NCBI RefSeq assembly: GCF_000739895.2
Contig: NZ_BBJS01000042.1
Coordinates: 1 to 59,054 of the forward strand
Origin: Sphingomonas paucimobilis NBRC 13935
Lineage (GTDB): Bacteria; Pseudomonadota; Alphaproteobacteria; Sphingomonadales; Sphingomonadaceae
Direction: 5' to 3'
Length of the DNA stretch: 59,054 bases
The position numbers and the translations under genes are program-made. Every line of letters begins with the position of its first letter. Position 1 is the stretch's first letter. Below are positions 34,844 through 43,922 of the stretch, piece by piece. The notes beneath the pieces were generated by a model. That model worked only from the letters and a program-made list of their open reading frames with translations, ran no database searches and was not told the DNA's origin.

Positions 34844-35815
34844 TCAGTTCGCCGCGCTGGCGCGCAAGGTGCCGTTCACGCCGGCGGGGAAGAACCCACC
34901 CAGCGTGGCCGTCGCGCGGTTCAGATAGACGATGTTCAGCACCTGTTGCGGCGATCGGCTGAACGCGATCCCGTTCTGGTCGAGCGGCACGATGTTGGAC
35001 ACCAACTGGCCGTTGATCGTGGTGCGGGCGATCCCCTGGTCAAGATCGGTCGAGCCGTCCAGACTGTCGCGCGCGTCCGAAATCTGGCCGGCGGCGGTGA
35101 TCAACGACGCCATGGGGGTCGTCGCATCATAGCCCCGCGCATAGAGCGTCGTGCGCACGATCGCGGCATGATAGGCCTCGACCGCCAGAATGCCGGCCGC
35201 CGCCTGCAGGAAGGTCTTGTTGCTGATCAGCGGCGAGGCGCCCTTATAGGCGGTCACGCCGACATCCTCGAAGATATAGGCGCCCAGCAGAAAGGCCGTG
35301 GGCGAGCTGTAGGGATTGAAGGTCTCGTTGGCGCCGACGACACCCGCCGCGCGGGCCGCCGCCGTGAACGGGCCATTGGCATCGCCCGAAATGTTGATCG
35401 CAGGCTGGGCCACCGCCGCGCTACCCAGAGCGGTGCGGAGGAAGGCGACGTGCGCCGCTTCGTCCGCCGCAATCTCGCGCGCATATTGGCCGACGATCGC
35501 ATCGTTGCTGAAATTGACCTGCGCACCGCCGGTTACAGCACCCTGCGTCCCCGTGCCGGTAAGCTGATTGGCGGGCAGACCCGTGCCGTTGGCGGCATAG
35601 GCGTAGAACTGCGCTTCGAGATATTCGAGGTTCAGCGCGAAGTTCAGAATGTCCGTATCGGTGATCGTCGACTGGGCCCCGGCCTTGCTGGTCAGGGTAA
35701 AGGCCGTCGCGCCCGCAGCGGCGGCCCCGATCGCCATCTTGAAAAAGTCGCGCCGCTGATCCCGGCGCTGGGCTCGTGCATCAAACGCGTCGAGCAATTG
35801 TGCGCTTTCCGTCAT
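34844..35815 (-). CDS. Exported ferritin-like domain protein (Pcc13-62 type), copy 2
   Basis: The 323-residue paralogue of the next gene has a Tat signal (RRDFFKMAIGAAAAGATAFTL) cleaved near AGAQ and no lipobox, so it is probably a free periplasmic protein. The ferritin-like helices match those of copy 1 almost word for word (LNFALNLEYLEAQFYAYAA, QYAREIAADEAAHVAFLRTALG, AFLLGAYIFEDVGVTAYKG, ILAVEAYHAAIVRTTLY, SDARDSLDGSTDLDQGI). ATG 35815 fits the GGAGG ribosome site better than ATG 35818. It appears to be the first gene of the pair, a lipid-anchored and a soluble version of one protein. Confidence 0.88.
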   Translation of the reverse strand: MTESAQLLDAFDARAQRRDQRRDFFKMAIGAAAAGATAFTLTSKAGAQSTITDTDILNFALNLEYLEAQFYAYAANGTGLPANQLTGTGTQGAVTGGAQVNFSNDAIVGQYAREIAADEAAHVAFLRTALGSAAVAQPAINISGDANGPFTAAARAAGVVGANETFNPYSSPTAFLLGAYIFEDVGVTAYKGASPLISNKTFLQAAAGILAVEAYHAAIVRTTLYARGYDATTPMASLITAAGQISDARDSLDGSTDLDQGIARTTINGQLVSNIVPLDQNGIAFSRSPQQVLNIVYLNRATATLGGFFPAGVNGTLRASAAN

Positions 35816-36015
35816 CATGCTCCTCCCACTAGGAAACCAACACAAACTCTATTCGTTGGTGCACCACCATCAAAAGAACTTGCGATGGGACCTGGTGGAC
35901 AGAATTGATCTTGCTGATCGGCCCACCAGACCGGGGTAACAACGACGACTGACGGAAAAAGACGCAACTTTTTCGGAAAAACTGCTTTGCGGCGATTTTC
36001 CCTGCGGCCGGAGGT

Positions 36016-36993
36016 TTATGGCGCCAGCCGAGCTGATTGCGCTTCCGCCAGATAAACGCTGAACAAATCGCTCGGATCGCTCCATTGCGCGACCGGGGTC
36101 CAGCCACCGGCACGCAGCAGAATCTTGGCGTCGCGCGGGCCGTATTTGTGGCTGTTTTCAGTATGGATGGTTTCTCCCGCCGCCATGGCGAAGGAGCGCC
36201 CCTCGACGGTGAAATCGACATCGCGCGTCGCGGCCAGATGCATCTCGATCCGCGAGCGATCATCGTTCCACACCGCGCGGTGGCGGAACGCCTCGACCGG
36301 GATGGTGCCATCGAGTTCGCGGTTGATCCGGTCGAGCAGATTGCGGTTGAACGCCGCCGTCACCCCTTGCGCATCGTCATAGGCGGGGACCAGGATATCG
36401 GCGGGCTTGGCGCGGTCCATGCCGATCAGCAGCATCGCGCCCTCGCCCAACGACCCGCGCATGGCGCGCAGCAGGTCGGTCGCCATGGCGGGCGTCATGT
36501 TGCCGATGGTCGAGCCGGGGAAAAAGCCCAGCTTGGGCGCATCCGCCACCATCGCGGGCAGCGTCAGCGGGTGCATGAAATCGCCCTCCAGCGGATGGAT
36601 GGGCAAATCCGGAAACGCCTGTTGCAGGTTGCGGGCGGATTCGCGCAGAAAATCGCCCGAAATGTCGATCGGCACATAGGCCGAAGGCTCGACACAGCGC
36701 AGCAGCACCGGCGTCTTGGTCGAGGAGCCCGATCCGAACTCGACGACCGCGCGCCCCTTGCCGACATGCGCGACCAGTTCGGGGCACATCGCCTCAAGGA
36801 TCGCGGTTTCGGCGCGGGTGGGATAATATTCGGGCAGGTCGGTGATCGCCTCGAACAGCTCGGACCCGCGCCGGTCATAGAACCAGCGGGCGGGAATGGC
36901 GCGCGGGCGGCGCTCCAGCCCGGCCAGCACATCGGCACGGAAGGCGGGATCGGCCAGCGACATCTGACCGTCCTCGATCTCAGGCTTCAGCAT
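36016..36993 (-). CDS. egtD: L-histidine N-alpha-methyltransferase (ergothioneine biosynthesis)
   Basis: EgtD trimethylates histidine to hercynine with SAM. The 325-residue protein shows RAIPARWFYDRRGSELFEAITDLPEYYPTRAE, the SAM-site VVEFGSGSSTKTPVLL, and the histidine-binding region DFMHPLTLP ... FFPGSTIGNMTP and IHTENSHKYGP, all typical. Its start is two bases from the egtB stop, so the two are one operon with egtB first. The other Egt enzymes (EgtA, EgtC, EgtE) are not in the window; many proteobacteria lack EgtA and EgtC. Confidence 0.95.
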   Translation of the reverse strand: MLKPEIEDGQMSLADPAFRADVLAGLERRPRAIPARWFYDRRGSELFEAITDLPEYYPTRAETAILEAMCPELVAHVGKGRAVVEFGSGSSTKTPVLLRCVEPSAYVPIDISGDFLRESARNLQQAFPDLPIHPLEGDFMHPLTLPAMVADAPKLGFFPGSTIGNMTPAMATDLLRAMRGSLGEGAMLLIGMDRAKPADILVPAYDDAQGVTAAFNRNLLDRINRELDGTIPVEAFRHRAVWNDDRSRIEMHLAATRDVDFTVEGRSFAMAAGETIHTENSHKYGPRDAKILLRAGGWTPVAQWSDPSDLFSVYLAEAQSARLAP

Positions 36994-36995
36994 GA

Positions 36996-38279
36996 TTACA
37001 GGTCCTTTGCCAGGCGGACGCCGGTGAACTGCCAGCGCTGATGGGGGTAGAAGAAGTTTCGGTAGGAGGCGCGGGCATGGCCGCGTGGCGTGGCGCAGCT
37101 GCCGCCGCGCAGCACGAACTGCCCATTCATGAACTTGCCATTATATTCGCCGACCGCGCCCTCGACGGCGCGAAAGCCGGGATAGGGGCGATAGGCGCTG
37201 CCGGTCCATTCCCAGACATCGCCGAAAAAGGCCGGACCATGCGTAGCGGGACGCGGCTCGATCGCGCCCGCGCGGTCCATCTGATTGCCACCCGCCGGAT
37301 CGTGGCGTGCGGCGGCCGCTTCCCATTCGAATTCGGTCGGCAGTCGGGCACCTGCCCAGGTGGCGAAGGCGTCCGCCTCGTAGAAGCTGACATGGGTGAC
37401 GGGCGCCGCCGGATCGATCGCGCGCCGCCCGTCCAGTCCGAAACGGGTCCAGCCGCCATCGCGCTCTTCCCAATAAAGCGGCGCGGCGATGCCCTCGCCC
37501 TTCACCCAGGCCCAGCCATCCGACAGCCACAGCCGGGGGTCGCGATAGCCACCATCGGCGATGAACTGCATCCACTCGGCATTGGTGACCGTCCGGTCGG
37601 CGAGGGCATGGGGATGGAGCAACGCGTCGTGGCGCGGCCCTTCGCAATCGAAGGCGAAACCCTGTCCGTCATGGCCGACCGGCACGATACCGGCCGGCCC
37701 TTCGACCCAGGTGATCGGGCCAGGCATGGCGACCGGTGCCTTGGGCTCGAGCGCATATAGTGCCGGCTCCAACGGGTTTTCGGAAAAGAGATGAAGGATA
37801 TCGGTGACGAACAGCTCCTGATGCTGTTCCTCATGATGGCACCCCAGCGCGACCAGTTCGCGCGCCGCCTCGGGCAGATGGGCGAGCGCGGCCAGCAGCG
37901 CCGCATCGACATGCGCGCGATAGGCCCGCACTTCGTCCAGCGTCGGCCGGGTGATCATTCCCCGACGGTGACGCGCATGGCGCTTTCCCTCCGCCTCATA
38001 ATAACTGTTGAACAGGAAGGGGAAACGCGGATCGTGCAGCGCATAGCCAGGCACATGATCGCGCAGCACAAAGGTTTCGAAGAACCAGGTCGTATGCGCC
38101 ATATGCCATTTGGCGGGCGAGGCATCCGGCATCGACTGAACGGTTGCATCCGCATCCGACAGCGGCTCGGCCAGCGCCAGGGTCAGCGCGCGCACCGATC
38201 GGTAGCGGGACGCCAGATCATGACCCGGATCAGGGGCAGGCCTTGAGGCCGTCGCGTGGGACGGGACAAGAGTCGACAT
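36996..38279 (-). CDS. egtB: Ergothioneine biosynthesis sulfoxide synthase EgtB
   Basis: EgtB is an iron enzyme that joins hercynine to a thiol (gamma-glutamylcysteine or cysteine) as a sulfoxide. The 427-residue product has an N-terminal DinB-like domain with the His iron ligands (HMAHTTWFFETF, His62, and HHEEQHQE at 148-155) and a C-terminal formylglycine-enzyme-like domain (HVSFYEADAFATWAGARLPTEFEWEAAA, VLRGGSCATPRGHARASYRNFFYPHQRWQFTGVRLA). This is the full family architecture. It is the first gene of egtBD. Confidence 0.95.
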   Translation of the reverse strand: MSTLVPSHATASRPAPDPGHDLASRYRSVRALTLALAEPLSDADATVQSMPDASPAKWHMAHTTWFFETFVLRDHVPGYALHDPRFPFLFNSYYEAEGKRHARHRRGMITRPTLDEVRAYRAHVDAALLAALAHLPEAARELVALGCHHEEQHQELFVTDILHLFSENPLEPALYALEPKAPVAMPGPITWVEGPAGIVPVGHDGQGFAFDCEGPRHDALLHPHALADRTVTNAEWMQFIADGGYRDPRLWLSDGWAWVKGEGIAAPLYWEERDGGWTRFGLDGRRAIDPAAPVTHVSFYEADAFATWAGARLPTEFEWEAAAARHDPAGGNQMDRAGAIEPRPATHGPAFFGDVWEWTGSAYRPYPGFRAVEGAVGEYNGKFMNGQFVLRGGSCATPRGHARASYRNFFYPHQRWQFTGVRLAKDL

Positions 38280-38318
38280 TGGGTGCTCCCCGGGACATTG
38301 GGGAAGCCGGCCGGCCCT

Positions 38319-38882
38319 TTACCGTCCCGTGCGTACCCCTCCTGGAACCCAAAGAACGTCCGATGCGCCGCTTTGGTTCACCATCCGCGCGGCGACAAAA
38401 AGCCAGTCCGACAAGCGGTTGAGATAGGCGAGCGCGGGCGGGTTGATCGCCTCCTGCTCGGCCAGCGCGACGGCGGCGCGCTCGGCCCGCCGGGTGATGG
38501 CGCGGGCGAGATGGAGATGCGCCGACCCCGTGCTGCCGCCGGGCAGGATGAAGCTGGTCAGCGGAGAAAGCGCGGCGTTCATCGCGTCGATCTCCGCCTC
38601 CAGCCGCGCGACCTGCTCGGAAATGATCCGCAGCGCCCCTTCCACCTCACCCGGCGTGGCGAGATCCGCGCCCAGATCGAACAGGTCGTTCTGAATCCGG
38701 GTCAATTGCGCCGCCAGCGCACCCTCAATGGCGAGCAGCGCGACGCCGATCGCGCTATTCGCCTCGTCCACCTCGCCGATCGCGACCATGCGGGGCTCGG
38801 CCTTGGACCGGCGCGATCCGTCGACCAGCCCGGTCGTGCCCGAATCGCCGGTGCGGGTGTAGATTTTCGTCAGCTTGACCAA
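38319..38882 (-). CDS. Cob(I)yrinic acid a,c-diamide adenosyltransferase (PduO type)
   Basis: The 187-residue enzyme adenosylates corrinoids with ATP to give adenosylcobalamin. Family motifs are KIYTRTGDSGTTGL (ATP loop), EVDEANSAIG, QNDLFDLGADLATP, FILPGGS and the signature LNRLSDWLFVAARMVN near the C-terminus. The start codon is a TTG at 38882, four bases after the stop of the upstream small gene, which suggests translational coupling. A route to B12-dependent enzymes is implied, but none is in the window. Confidence 0.94.
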   Translation of the reverse strand: MVKLTKIYTRTGDSGTTGLVDGSRRSKAEPRMVAIGEVDEANSAIGVALLAIEGALAAQLTRIQNDLFDLGADLATPGEVEGALRIISEQVARLEAEIDAMNAALSPLTSFILPGGSTGSAHLHLARAITRRAERAAVALAEQEAINPPALAYLNRLSDWLFVAARMVNQSGASDVLWVPGGVRTGR

Positions 38883-38886
38883 GGGA

Positions 38887-39114
38887 TCAGGTCCGCCCCG
38901 CCATGAACAACAGCAGCACGACGACGGTGATCGCCAGCGCCTGGAAGAAGATGCGCTGCTGCATCATCCGGTTGGATTTCAGTTGTGACGCGGTCGGCCC
39001 CTCGCCCCGTGCCTCGGCCGAGGCCTCCTGCAGGAAGGAGATGATGCCGCGCACCAGCGCGACGACGGTGGCGATCATCGCCGCGATCAGCAGGATCACG
39101 AGAAAAGTGGTCAT
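38887..39114 (-). CDS. HIG1-like twin-transmembrane protein, 75 aa
   Basis: The small protein has two membrane helices (FLVILLIAAMIATVVALVRGI and IFFQALAITVVVLLLFMAG) separated by a short charged loop with KSNRMMQQR. The pattern matches the HIG1-domain twin-TM proteins of sphingomonads, which in other organisms associate with cytochrome oxidase. It lies between gluQ and the adenosyltransferase, ten bases from the former and four from the latter, so the three are probably one operon. Confidence 0.85.
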   Translation of the reverse strand: MTTFLVILLIAAMIATVVALVRGIISFLQEASAEARGEGPTASQLKSNRMMQQRIFFQALAITVVVLLLFMAGRT

Positions 39115-39124
39115 GGCCGGAAGC

Positions 39125-39988
39125 TTACGCCTCCCCCAGCCGAAATCCAGCAGGAAGCATATTGCGGCGCAACGCATCGGCGAGCGCCCGCCCATCCTCG
39201 CCCGCCTCGCGCATCGCCGCCAGCGCCGGCGCGCCGTTGCGCTTGGCCAGCCGCTGGCCATCCGCGCCGACGATCAGCGGATGATGGTGATAAAGCGGCG
39301 TCGGCAAGCCGAGCAGGGCTTGCAGCAACCGGTGGACATGCGTCGCGTCGAACAGGTCGACCCCGCGCACCACGTCGGTCACGCCCTGCGCGGCGTCGTC
39401 GACCGTCACCGCGAGATGATAGCTGGCCGGCGCATCCTTGCGCGCGAGGATCACGTCGCCATGGCTCAGCGGGTCGGCGGCGACCTCCCCCGCCCCCGAG
39501 TCCTGCCAAGCCAGCGGCCCGGCCCGTTCTACGGCCCGCGCCATGTCGATCCGCCAGCCATGCGGCTCGCCCATCCGCGCCGCCCGCTCCGCCACCGACA
39601 GATGCCGGCACGTTCCCGGATAGACGGCGGTCGCCCCATGCGGCGCCGACAGGCTGGCGGCGATCTCGGCGCGGGTGCAGAAACAGGGATAGAGCAGATC
39701 GGCCAGCCGCGCTTGCGCCGCCGCATACAGATCCAGCCGCTCCGACTGGAAGGACAGGTCGTCCCATTCCAGCCCCAGCCATTCCAGATCGCGCAAGATC
39801 GTCTCGACATGCTCGGGCCGACTGCGCGTGCCGTCGATATCCTCGATCCGCAGCAGGAAACGCCCGCCCCCTGCCCGCGCCAGATCATGCGCGCGCACCG
39901 CCGACAGCGCATGGCCCAGATGCAGCCGCCCGGTGGGGCTGGGCGCGAAACGGGTAACGGGGCGCGGCACGGCCGCCTCTCCACTCAT
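39125..39988 (-). CDS. gluQ: Glutamyl-Q tRNA(Asp) synthetase
   Basis: This short GluRS-like enzyme attaches glutamate to the queuosine base of tRNA-Asp and lacks the anticodon-binding domain. The 287-residue length fits. The ATP site is RFAPSPTGRLHLGHALSAV (HLGH at 23-26), followed by LRIEDIDGTRSRPE. A zinc site is likely from CFCTRAE and YPGTCR. The KMSKS-like loop is LAKRNGAP. I chose ATG 39988 (MSGEAAVPRP). It is divergent from the HNH endonuclease gene. Confidence 0.93.
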   Translation of the reverse strand: MSGEAAVPRPVTRFAPSPTGRLHLGHALSAVRAHDLARAGGGRFLLRIEDIDGTRSRPEHVETILRDLEWLGLEWDDLSFQSERLDLYAAAQARLADLLYPCFCTRAEIAASLSAPHGATAVYPGTCRHLSVAERAARMGEPHGWRIDMARAVERAGPLAWQDSGAGEVAADPLSHGDVILARKDAPASYHLAVTVDDAAQGVTDVVRGVDLFDATHVHRLLQALLGLPTPLYHHHPLIVGADGQRLAKRNGAPALAAMREAGEDGRALADALRRNMLPAGFRLGEA

Positions 39989-40098
39989 CGCGCGCACCCT
40001 TGACCGCGATTCCAATCCCATGCTGTCATAGCATGCAGTGTCATAGCCATGTCACGCGCCTGCGCGAAGAGCGTCGGCGTACCACGAAGGGAGGAGCT

Positions 40099-40665
40099 GT
40101 GTTTCATCCCGACCTGATCCGACACCCGGACAGTTGTCCGGCGCTTGTGCTGAATGCGGACTATACGCCGCTGTCCTATTATCCGCTGTCGGTCTGGCCC
40201 TGGCAGACCGCAGTGAAGGCCGTGTTCCTCGACCGGGTGGATATCGTCGCCCATTATGAGCGGGAGGTGCGCAGCCCGACCGCCAAGGTCAAGCTGCCCT
40301 CGGTCATCGCGCTCAAGCAATTCGTGAAGCCGTCGCAATTCCCGGCCTTCACCCGTTTCAACCTGTTCCTGCGCGACCGGTTTTCCTGCCAATATTGCGG
40401 ATCGCACCGCGACCTGACCTTCGACCATGTCATCCCGCGTGCGCAGGGCGGGCGGACGACCTGGGAGAATGTCGTCACCGCCTGTGCGCCGTGCAATCTG
40501 AAGAAGGGCGGGCGCACCCCGCGCCAGGCCAATATGCCGCTGCATATCGAGCCGATCCGCCCGACAAACTGGCATTTGCAAGAACATGGCCGCAGCTTCC
40601 CGCCCAATTATCTGCATGAAACATGGCACGACTGGCTTTATTGGGACGTTGAACTGGAAGCGTAA
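40099..40665 (+). CDS. HNH endonuclease family protein
   Basis: The 188-residue protein starts at GTG 40099 after a strong ribosome site (GGGAGGAG). It has an N-terminal LVLNADYTPLSYYPLSVWPWQTAVKAVFLDRV segment and a zinc-held HNH domain: CQYC (97-100), DLTFDHVIPRAQGGRTTWENVVTAC (with Asp109-His110) and the second pair CAPC (129-132). This chromosomally conserved type occurs throughout alphaproteobacteria; its role is unknown and it need not be a restriction enzyme. The next gene follows 18 bases later. Confidence 0.92.
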   Translation: MFHPDLIRHPDSCPALVLNADYTPLSYYPLSVWPWQTAVKAVFLDRVDIVAHYEREVRSPTAKVKLPSVIALKQFVKPSQFPAFTRFNLFLRDRFSCQYCGSHRDLTFDHVIPRAQGGRTTWENVVTACAPCNLKKGGRTPRQANMPLHIEPIRPTNWHLQEHGRSFPPNYLHETWHDWLYWDVELEA

Positions 40666-40683
40666 CGAGCCAAGGAGTCGGGA

Positions 40684-41130
40684 ATGCGTGGTTGGGCGAT
40701 AGGCCTGGGGCTGACGGCATTGATGGCCGCCACCACCGCTTGCGGCAAAAAGGAAGAAAGCCGTGCGGAAGCCGATCGCGCTGCGGCCAAGGCGGGCTTC
40801 GTGCCCCCGTCCGTTACCAGCCGCGTCGATTTCGGCAGCATGATGGCCCGCCGCTTTCGCGAACTCGACCGCGACGGCAACGACATCATCACCGCCGACG
40901 AAATGCCGACGACCAATTCGCGGCTCTGGGCGCTCGACCGCAACAAGGACGGCGAGATCACCGAAAGCGAATTCTTCGAAGGCATGCTCGCCCGGTTCGA
41001 TCGCATGGACCTGAACCGCGACGGCACCGTCACGTCGGAGGAACGCGAAGCCTCGCGCACCGAACGTCCTACGACGCCGACCAATCCGGTGGCCACGGGC
41101 GCCGGGGCAACGCCGGGCAATGCGAGTTGA
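40684..41130 (+). CDS. EF-hand calcium-binding lipoprotein
   Basis: The 148-residue protein has a lipobox (MRGWAIGLGLTALMAATTACGK, Cys20) and three EF-hand-type loops: DRDGNDIITADE (62-73), DRNKDGEITESE (85-96) and DLNRDGTVTSEE (109-120). The C-terminus is a Thr/Pro-rich tail. It is probably an envelope calcium-binding or calcium-sensing lipoprotein. It follows the HNH gene on the same strand. Confidence 0.9.
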   Translation: MRGWAIGLGLTALMAATTACGKKEESRAEADRAAAKAGFVPPSVTSRVDFGSMMARRFRELDRDGNDIITADEMPTTNSRLWALDRNKDGEITESEFFEGMLARFDRMDLNRDGTVTSEEREASRTERPTTPTNPVATGAGATPGNAS

Positions 41131-41213
41131 GGAACAAGCCCTTTAACGCAATTATTGGCCATGCCAGACGATAATATTATACCAAAATTGCCGTCTACAA
41201 TCGGTTGACGCCC

Positions 41214-41239
41214 GCGCTATTGCGTTGCAGCAATAGCGC
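41214..41239. promoter_or_regulatory. Perfect 10-base inverted repeat right before ppc
   Basis: GCGCTATTGC (41214-41223) is followed by GTTGCA and then GCAATAGCGC (41230-41239), a perfect palindrome that ends two bases before the ppc ATG. A TTGACG hexamer (41205-41210) stands directly upstream. No ordinary ribosome site is present. It could be a repressor operator or an RNA hairpin controlling translation. Confidence 0.5.
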
Positions 41240-41241
41240 CC

Positions 41242-43917
41242 ATGACGACCCTGCCCCCCATCGCCAACAATGCCGACATCCGCTTCCTGGGCGCCCAGCT
41301 TGGGGATGTAATCCGCCGCTATGGTGGCGATGCGCTGTTCGAAGCGACCGAGGCGATCCGGCGGGCGTCCGTCGATCGGCACCGGGGCCTGGGCGACGAT
41401 GCCGCGGTCGATCTGCAGCTCGAACGGCTCGCGCTCGACGAGACGCTGGATTTCGTGCGCGGCTTCATGCTGTTCTCGATGCTCGCCAATCTGGCCGAAG
41501 ACCGGCAGGGCATCGCCCGCGAGCCCGCCGCCGACATCGCCGATGTGCTGGAAACGCTGGCCGAACAGGGTATCGATCGTGATACGGCGATGGCGCTGCT
41601 GGGGCAGGCCCTGGTCGTGCCCGTGCTGACCGCGCACCCGACCGAGGTGCGGCGCAAGAGCATGATCGACCATCGCAACCGCATCGCCGAGTTGCTGGCG
41701 ATGCGCGACGCCGGCCGCGACGTCACGCCCGATGGCGACGATGTCGAAGCCGCGATCGGGCGGCAGATCGCGCTTCTCTGGCAGACCCGCGTGCTGCGCC
41801 GCGAACGGCTCTACGTCACCGACGAGGTCGAGACGGCGCTGTCCTATCTGCGCGACGTATTCCTGCCGGTGGTGCCGGCGCTGTACCAGCGTTGGGACAA
41901 GGCGTTCGGCGCGCGCGTGCCCGCCTTCCTGCGCCCCGGTTCGTGGATCGGCGGCGACCGCGACGGCAATCCCTTCGTCACCGCCGATTCGCTGACCACC
42001 GCGCTGGCACAGGCGGCCGAGGCCGTGCTGGGCCATTATTGCGAGGCCGTGCACGCGCTGGGCGCCGAACTCTCCATCTCGACCGGCCATGCCGAGGTCG
42101 ATGAGGCCGTGCTGGCGCTGGCCGAGGCGAGCGGGGACGACGCGGTCAGCCGGTCGGACGAACCCTATCGCCGGGCGCTCTCGGGCATTTATGCGCGGCT
42201 GGCGGCGACGCATGAGGCGCTGACCGGCAAGCCCGCCCCGCGCCCCGGTCGGCTGACCGGCGAACCCTATCCCGATCCCAAGGCGCTGCGCACCGATCTG
42301 GTCGCCATCGCGCGCGGGCTGGCGGCACGCGGAGACGGGGCGCTGGCCAGTGGCGGGGCGCTCGGGCGGCTGATCCGCGCGGTCGAGACCTTCGGCTTCC
42401 ACCTCGCCACGCTCGACCTGCGGCAGAATTCGGCGGTGCATGAACGCGTCGTCGCCGAACTGCTGAAGGTCGCCGGGGTCGAGGAGGATTATCTGACGCT
42501 GGACGAGGAGGCGCGCGTCGCCTTGCTGCGTCGCGAGCTTGCCAATGCCCGGCCGCTGGTCAGCCGCTATGCCGATTATTCGGACGAGACACGCTCCGAA
42601 CTGGCCATCGTCCAGGCCGCCGCCGAGGCGCATGCGCGCTACGGCCCCAAATGCATCACCAACTATATCGTCTCGATGGGCAAGTCGGTGTCCGACCTGC
42701 TCGAGATCAATCTGATGCTCAAGGAATTCGGCCTCTACCGCCCGGGCGAGCCCGCGACCGCCGCGATCATGGCGGTGCCCTTGTTCGAGACGATCGAGGA
42801 TCTGGAAGCCGGGCCGGAGATCATGCGCGCCTATTTCGGCTTGCCCGAAATCGCCGCGATCGTGCGGGCACGCGGGCATCAGGAGGTGATGATCGGCTAT
42901 TCGGACTCGAACAAGGATGGCGGTTACCTGACCTCCACCTGGTCGCTGTCCAAGGCGTCGAGCGCCTTCCGTCCGGTCTTCGACGAAGCGGGCGTGCGGA
43001 TGCAGCTCTTCCACGGGCGCGGCGGCGCCGTGGGACGTGGCGGCGGCAGCGCGTTCGCCGCGATCCGGGCCCAGCCGCACGGCACGGTGCAGGGCCGCAT
43101 CCGCATCACCGAACAGGGCGAGGTGATCGCAGGCAAATATGGCACACGCGACTCGGCGATGACCAATCTCGAGGCCATGGCCTCCGCCACCTTGCTGGCC
43201 AGCCTGGAGCCCGAACGGCTCTCGGCCGACCAGAATGCGCGTTTCACCGGCGCGATGGAACAATTGTCGGCGACCGCGTTCCGCACCTATCGCGACCTAG
43301 TCTATGGCACCGAGGGCTTCCGCACCTTCTTCCGCCAGATGACGCCGATCGCCGAGATTGCCGGCCTGAAGATCGGCAGCCGCCCGGCCAGCCGCAAGAA
43401 GTCGGACGCGATCGAAGATCTGCGCGCCATCCCCTGGGTGTTCAGCTGGGCGCAGGCGCGCGTCATGCTGCCCGGCTGGTTCGGCGTCGGCACCGCCATC
43501 GCGAACTTCGAGGACAAGGCGCTGCTCGCCGACATGGCGAAGAACTGGCCCTTCTTCGCCGCGACGCTGGCAAATATGGAGATGGTGCTGGCCAAGTCCG
43601 ATATCGGCATCGCTAAGCGCTATGCTGGGCTGGTCGAGGATGAAGGCCTGCGCGATACGATCTTCGGGCGCATCCATGACGGCTGGCACCGTGCGCGCGA
43701 CGGGTTGCTGACGGTCACGGGGCAGCCGCGCCTCCTCTCCGACAATCCGGCACTGGAGGCATCGATCCGCCTGCGCCTGCCCTATATCGAGCCGCTCAAC
43801 CTGCTCCAGATCGAACTCATGAAGCGCCACCGCGCGGGCGAAAGCGATCCGCGCATCGGCGAGGGCATTCTGCTGTCGATCAACGGTATCGCCACCGCGC
43901 TGCGCAACAGCGGGTAA
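41242..43917 (+). CDS. ppc: Phosphoenolpyruvate carboxylase
   Basis: Ppc fixes bicarbonate onto PEP to give oxaloacetate for the TCA cycle. The 891-residue protein has the catalytic His132 in LTAHPTEVRRKS, the second signature GYSDSNKDGGYLTS at about 551-564, the glycine loop FHGRGGAVGRGGG near 590 and the conserved C-terminal allosteric region ending in LSINGIATALRNSG. Length is normal. The start ATG 41242 sits two bases after a perfect palindrome and has no ribosome site. An osmC-family gene follows after five bases, so the two are co-transcribed. Confidence 0.97.
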   Translation: MTTLPPIANNADIRFLGAQLGDVIRRYGGDALFEATEAIRRASVDRHRGLGDDAAVDLQLERLALDETLDFVRGFMLFSMLANLAEDRQGIAREPAADIADVLETLAEQGIDRDTAMALLGQALVVPVLTAHPTEVRRKSMIDHRNRIAELLAMRDAGRDVTPDGDDVEAAIGRQIALLWQTRVLRRERLYVTDEVETALSYLRDVFLPVVPALYQRWDKAFGARVPAFLRPGSWIGGDRDGNPFVTADSLTTALAQAAEAVLGHYCEAVHALGAELSISTGHAEVDEAVLALAEASGDDAVSRSDEPYRRALSGIYARLAATHEALTGKPAPRPGRLTGEPYPDPKALRTDLVAIARGLAARGDGALASGGALGRLIRAVETFGFHLATLDLRQNSAVHERVVAELLKVAGVEEDYLTLDEEARVALLRRELANARPLVSRYADYSDETRSELAIVQAAAEAHARYGPKCITNYIVSMGKSVSDLLEINLMLKEFGLYRPGEPATAAIMAVPLFETIEDLEAGPEIMRAYFGLPEIAAIVRARGHQEVMIGYSDSNKDGGYLTSTWSLSKASSAFRPVFDEAGVRMQLFHGRGGAVGRGGGSAFAAIRAQPHGTVQGRIRITEQGEVIAGKYGTRDSAMTNLEAMASATLLASLEPERLSADQNARFTGAMEQLSATAFRTYRDLVYGTEGFRTFFRQMTPIAEIAGLKIGSRPASRKKSDAIEDLRAIPWVFSWAQARVMLPGWFGVGTAIANFEDKALLADMAKNWPFFAATLANMEMVLAKSDIGIAKRYAGLVEDEGLRDTIFGRIHDGWHRARDGLLTVTGQPRLLSDNPALEASIRLRLPYIEPLNLLQIELMKRHRAGESDPRIGEGILLSINGIATALRNSG

Positions 43918-43922
43918 CGGCG

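Noticed and set aside
33629..35908. A 759-codon open frame antisense to both ferritin-like genes
   Set aside because: Arg/Gly/Asp-rich composition and no domain pattern. It is a product of high GC at third positions of the real genes on the other strand, which have clear families and ribosome sites.
41152..41180. TTATTG and TATTAT as a ppc promoter
   Set aside because: Spacing of 17 is right but the -35 match is poor and the AT-rich ATAATATTAT is itself a palindrome; not enough to call.
41152..43263. A 703-codon open frame antisense to ppc
   Set aside because: Low-complexity His/Arg/Gln-rich translation typical of an antisense shadow; ppc on the plus strand is unambiguous.
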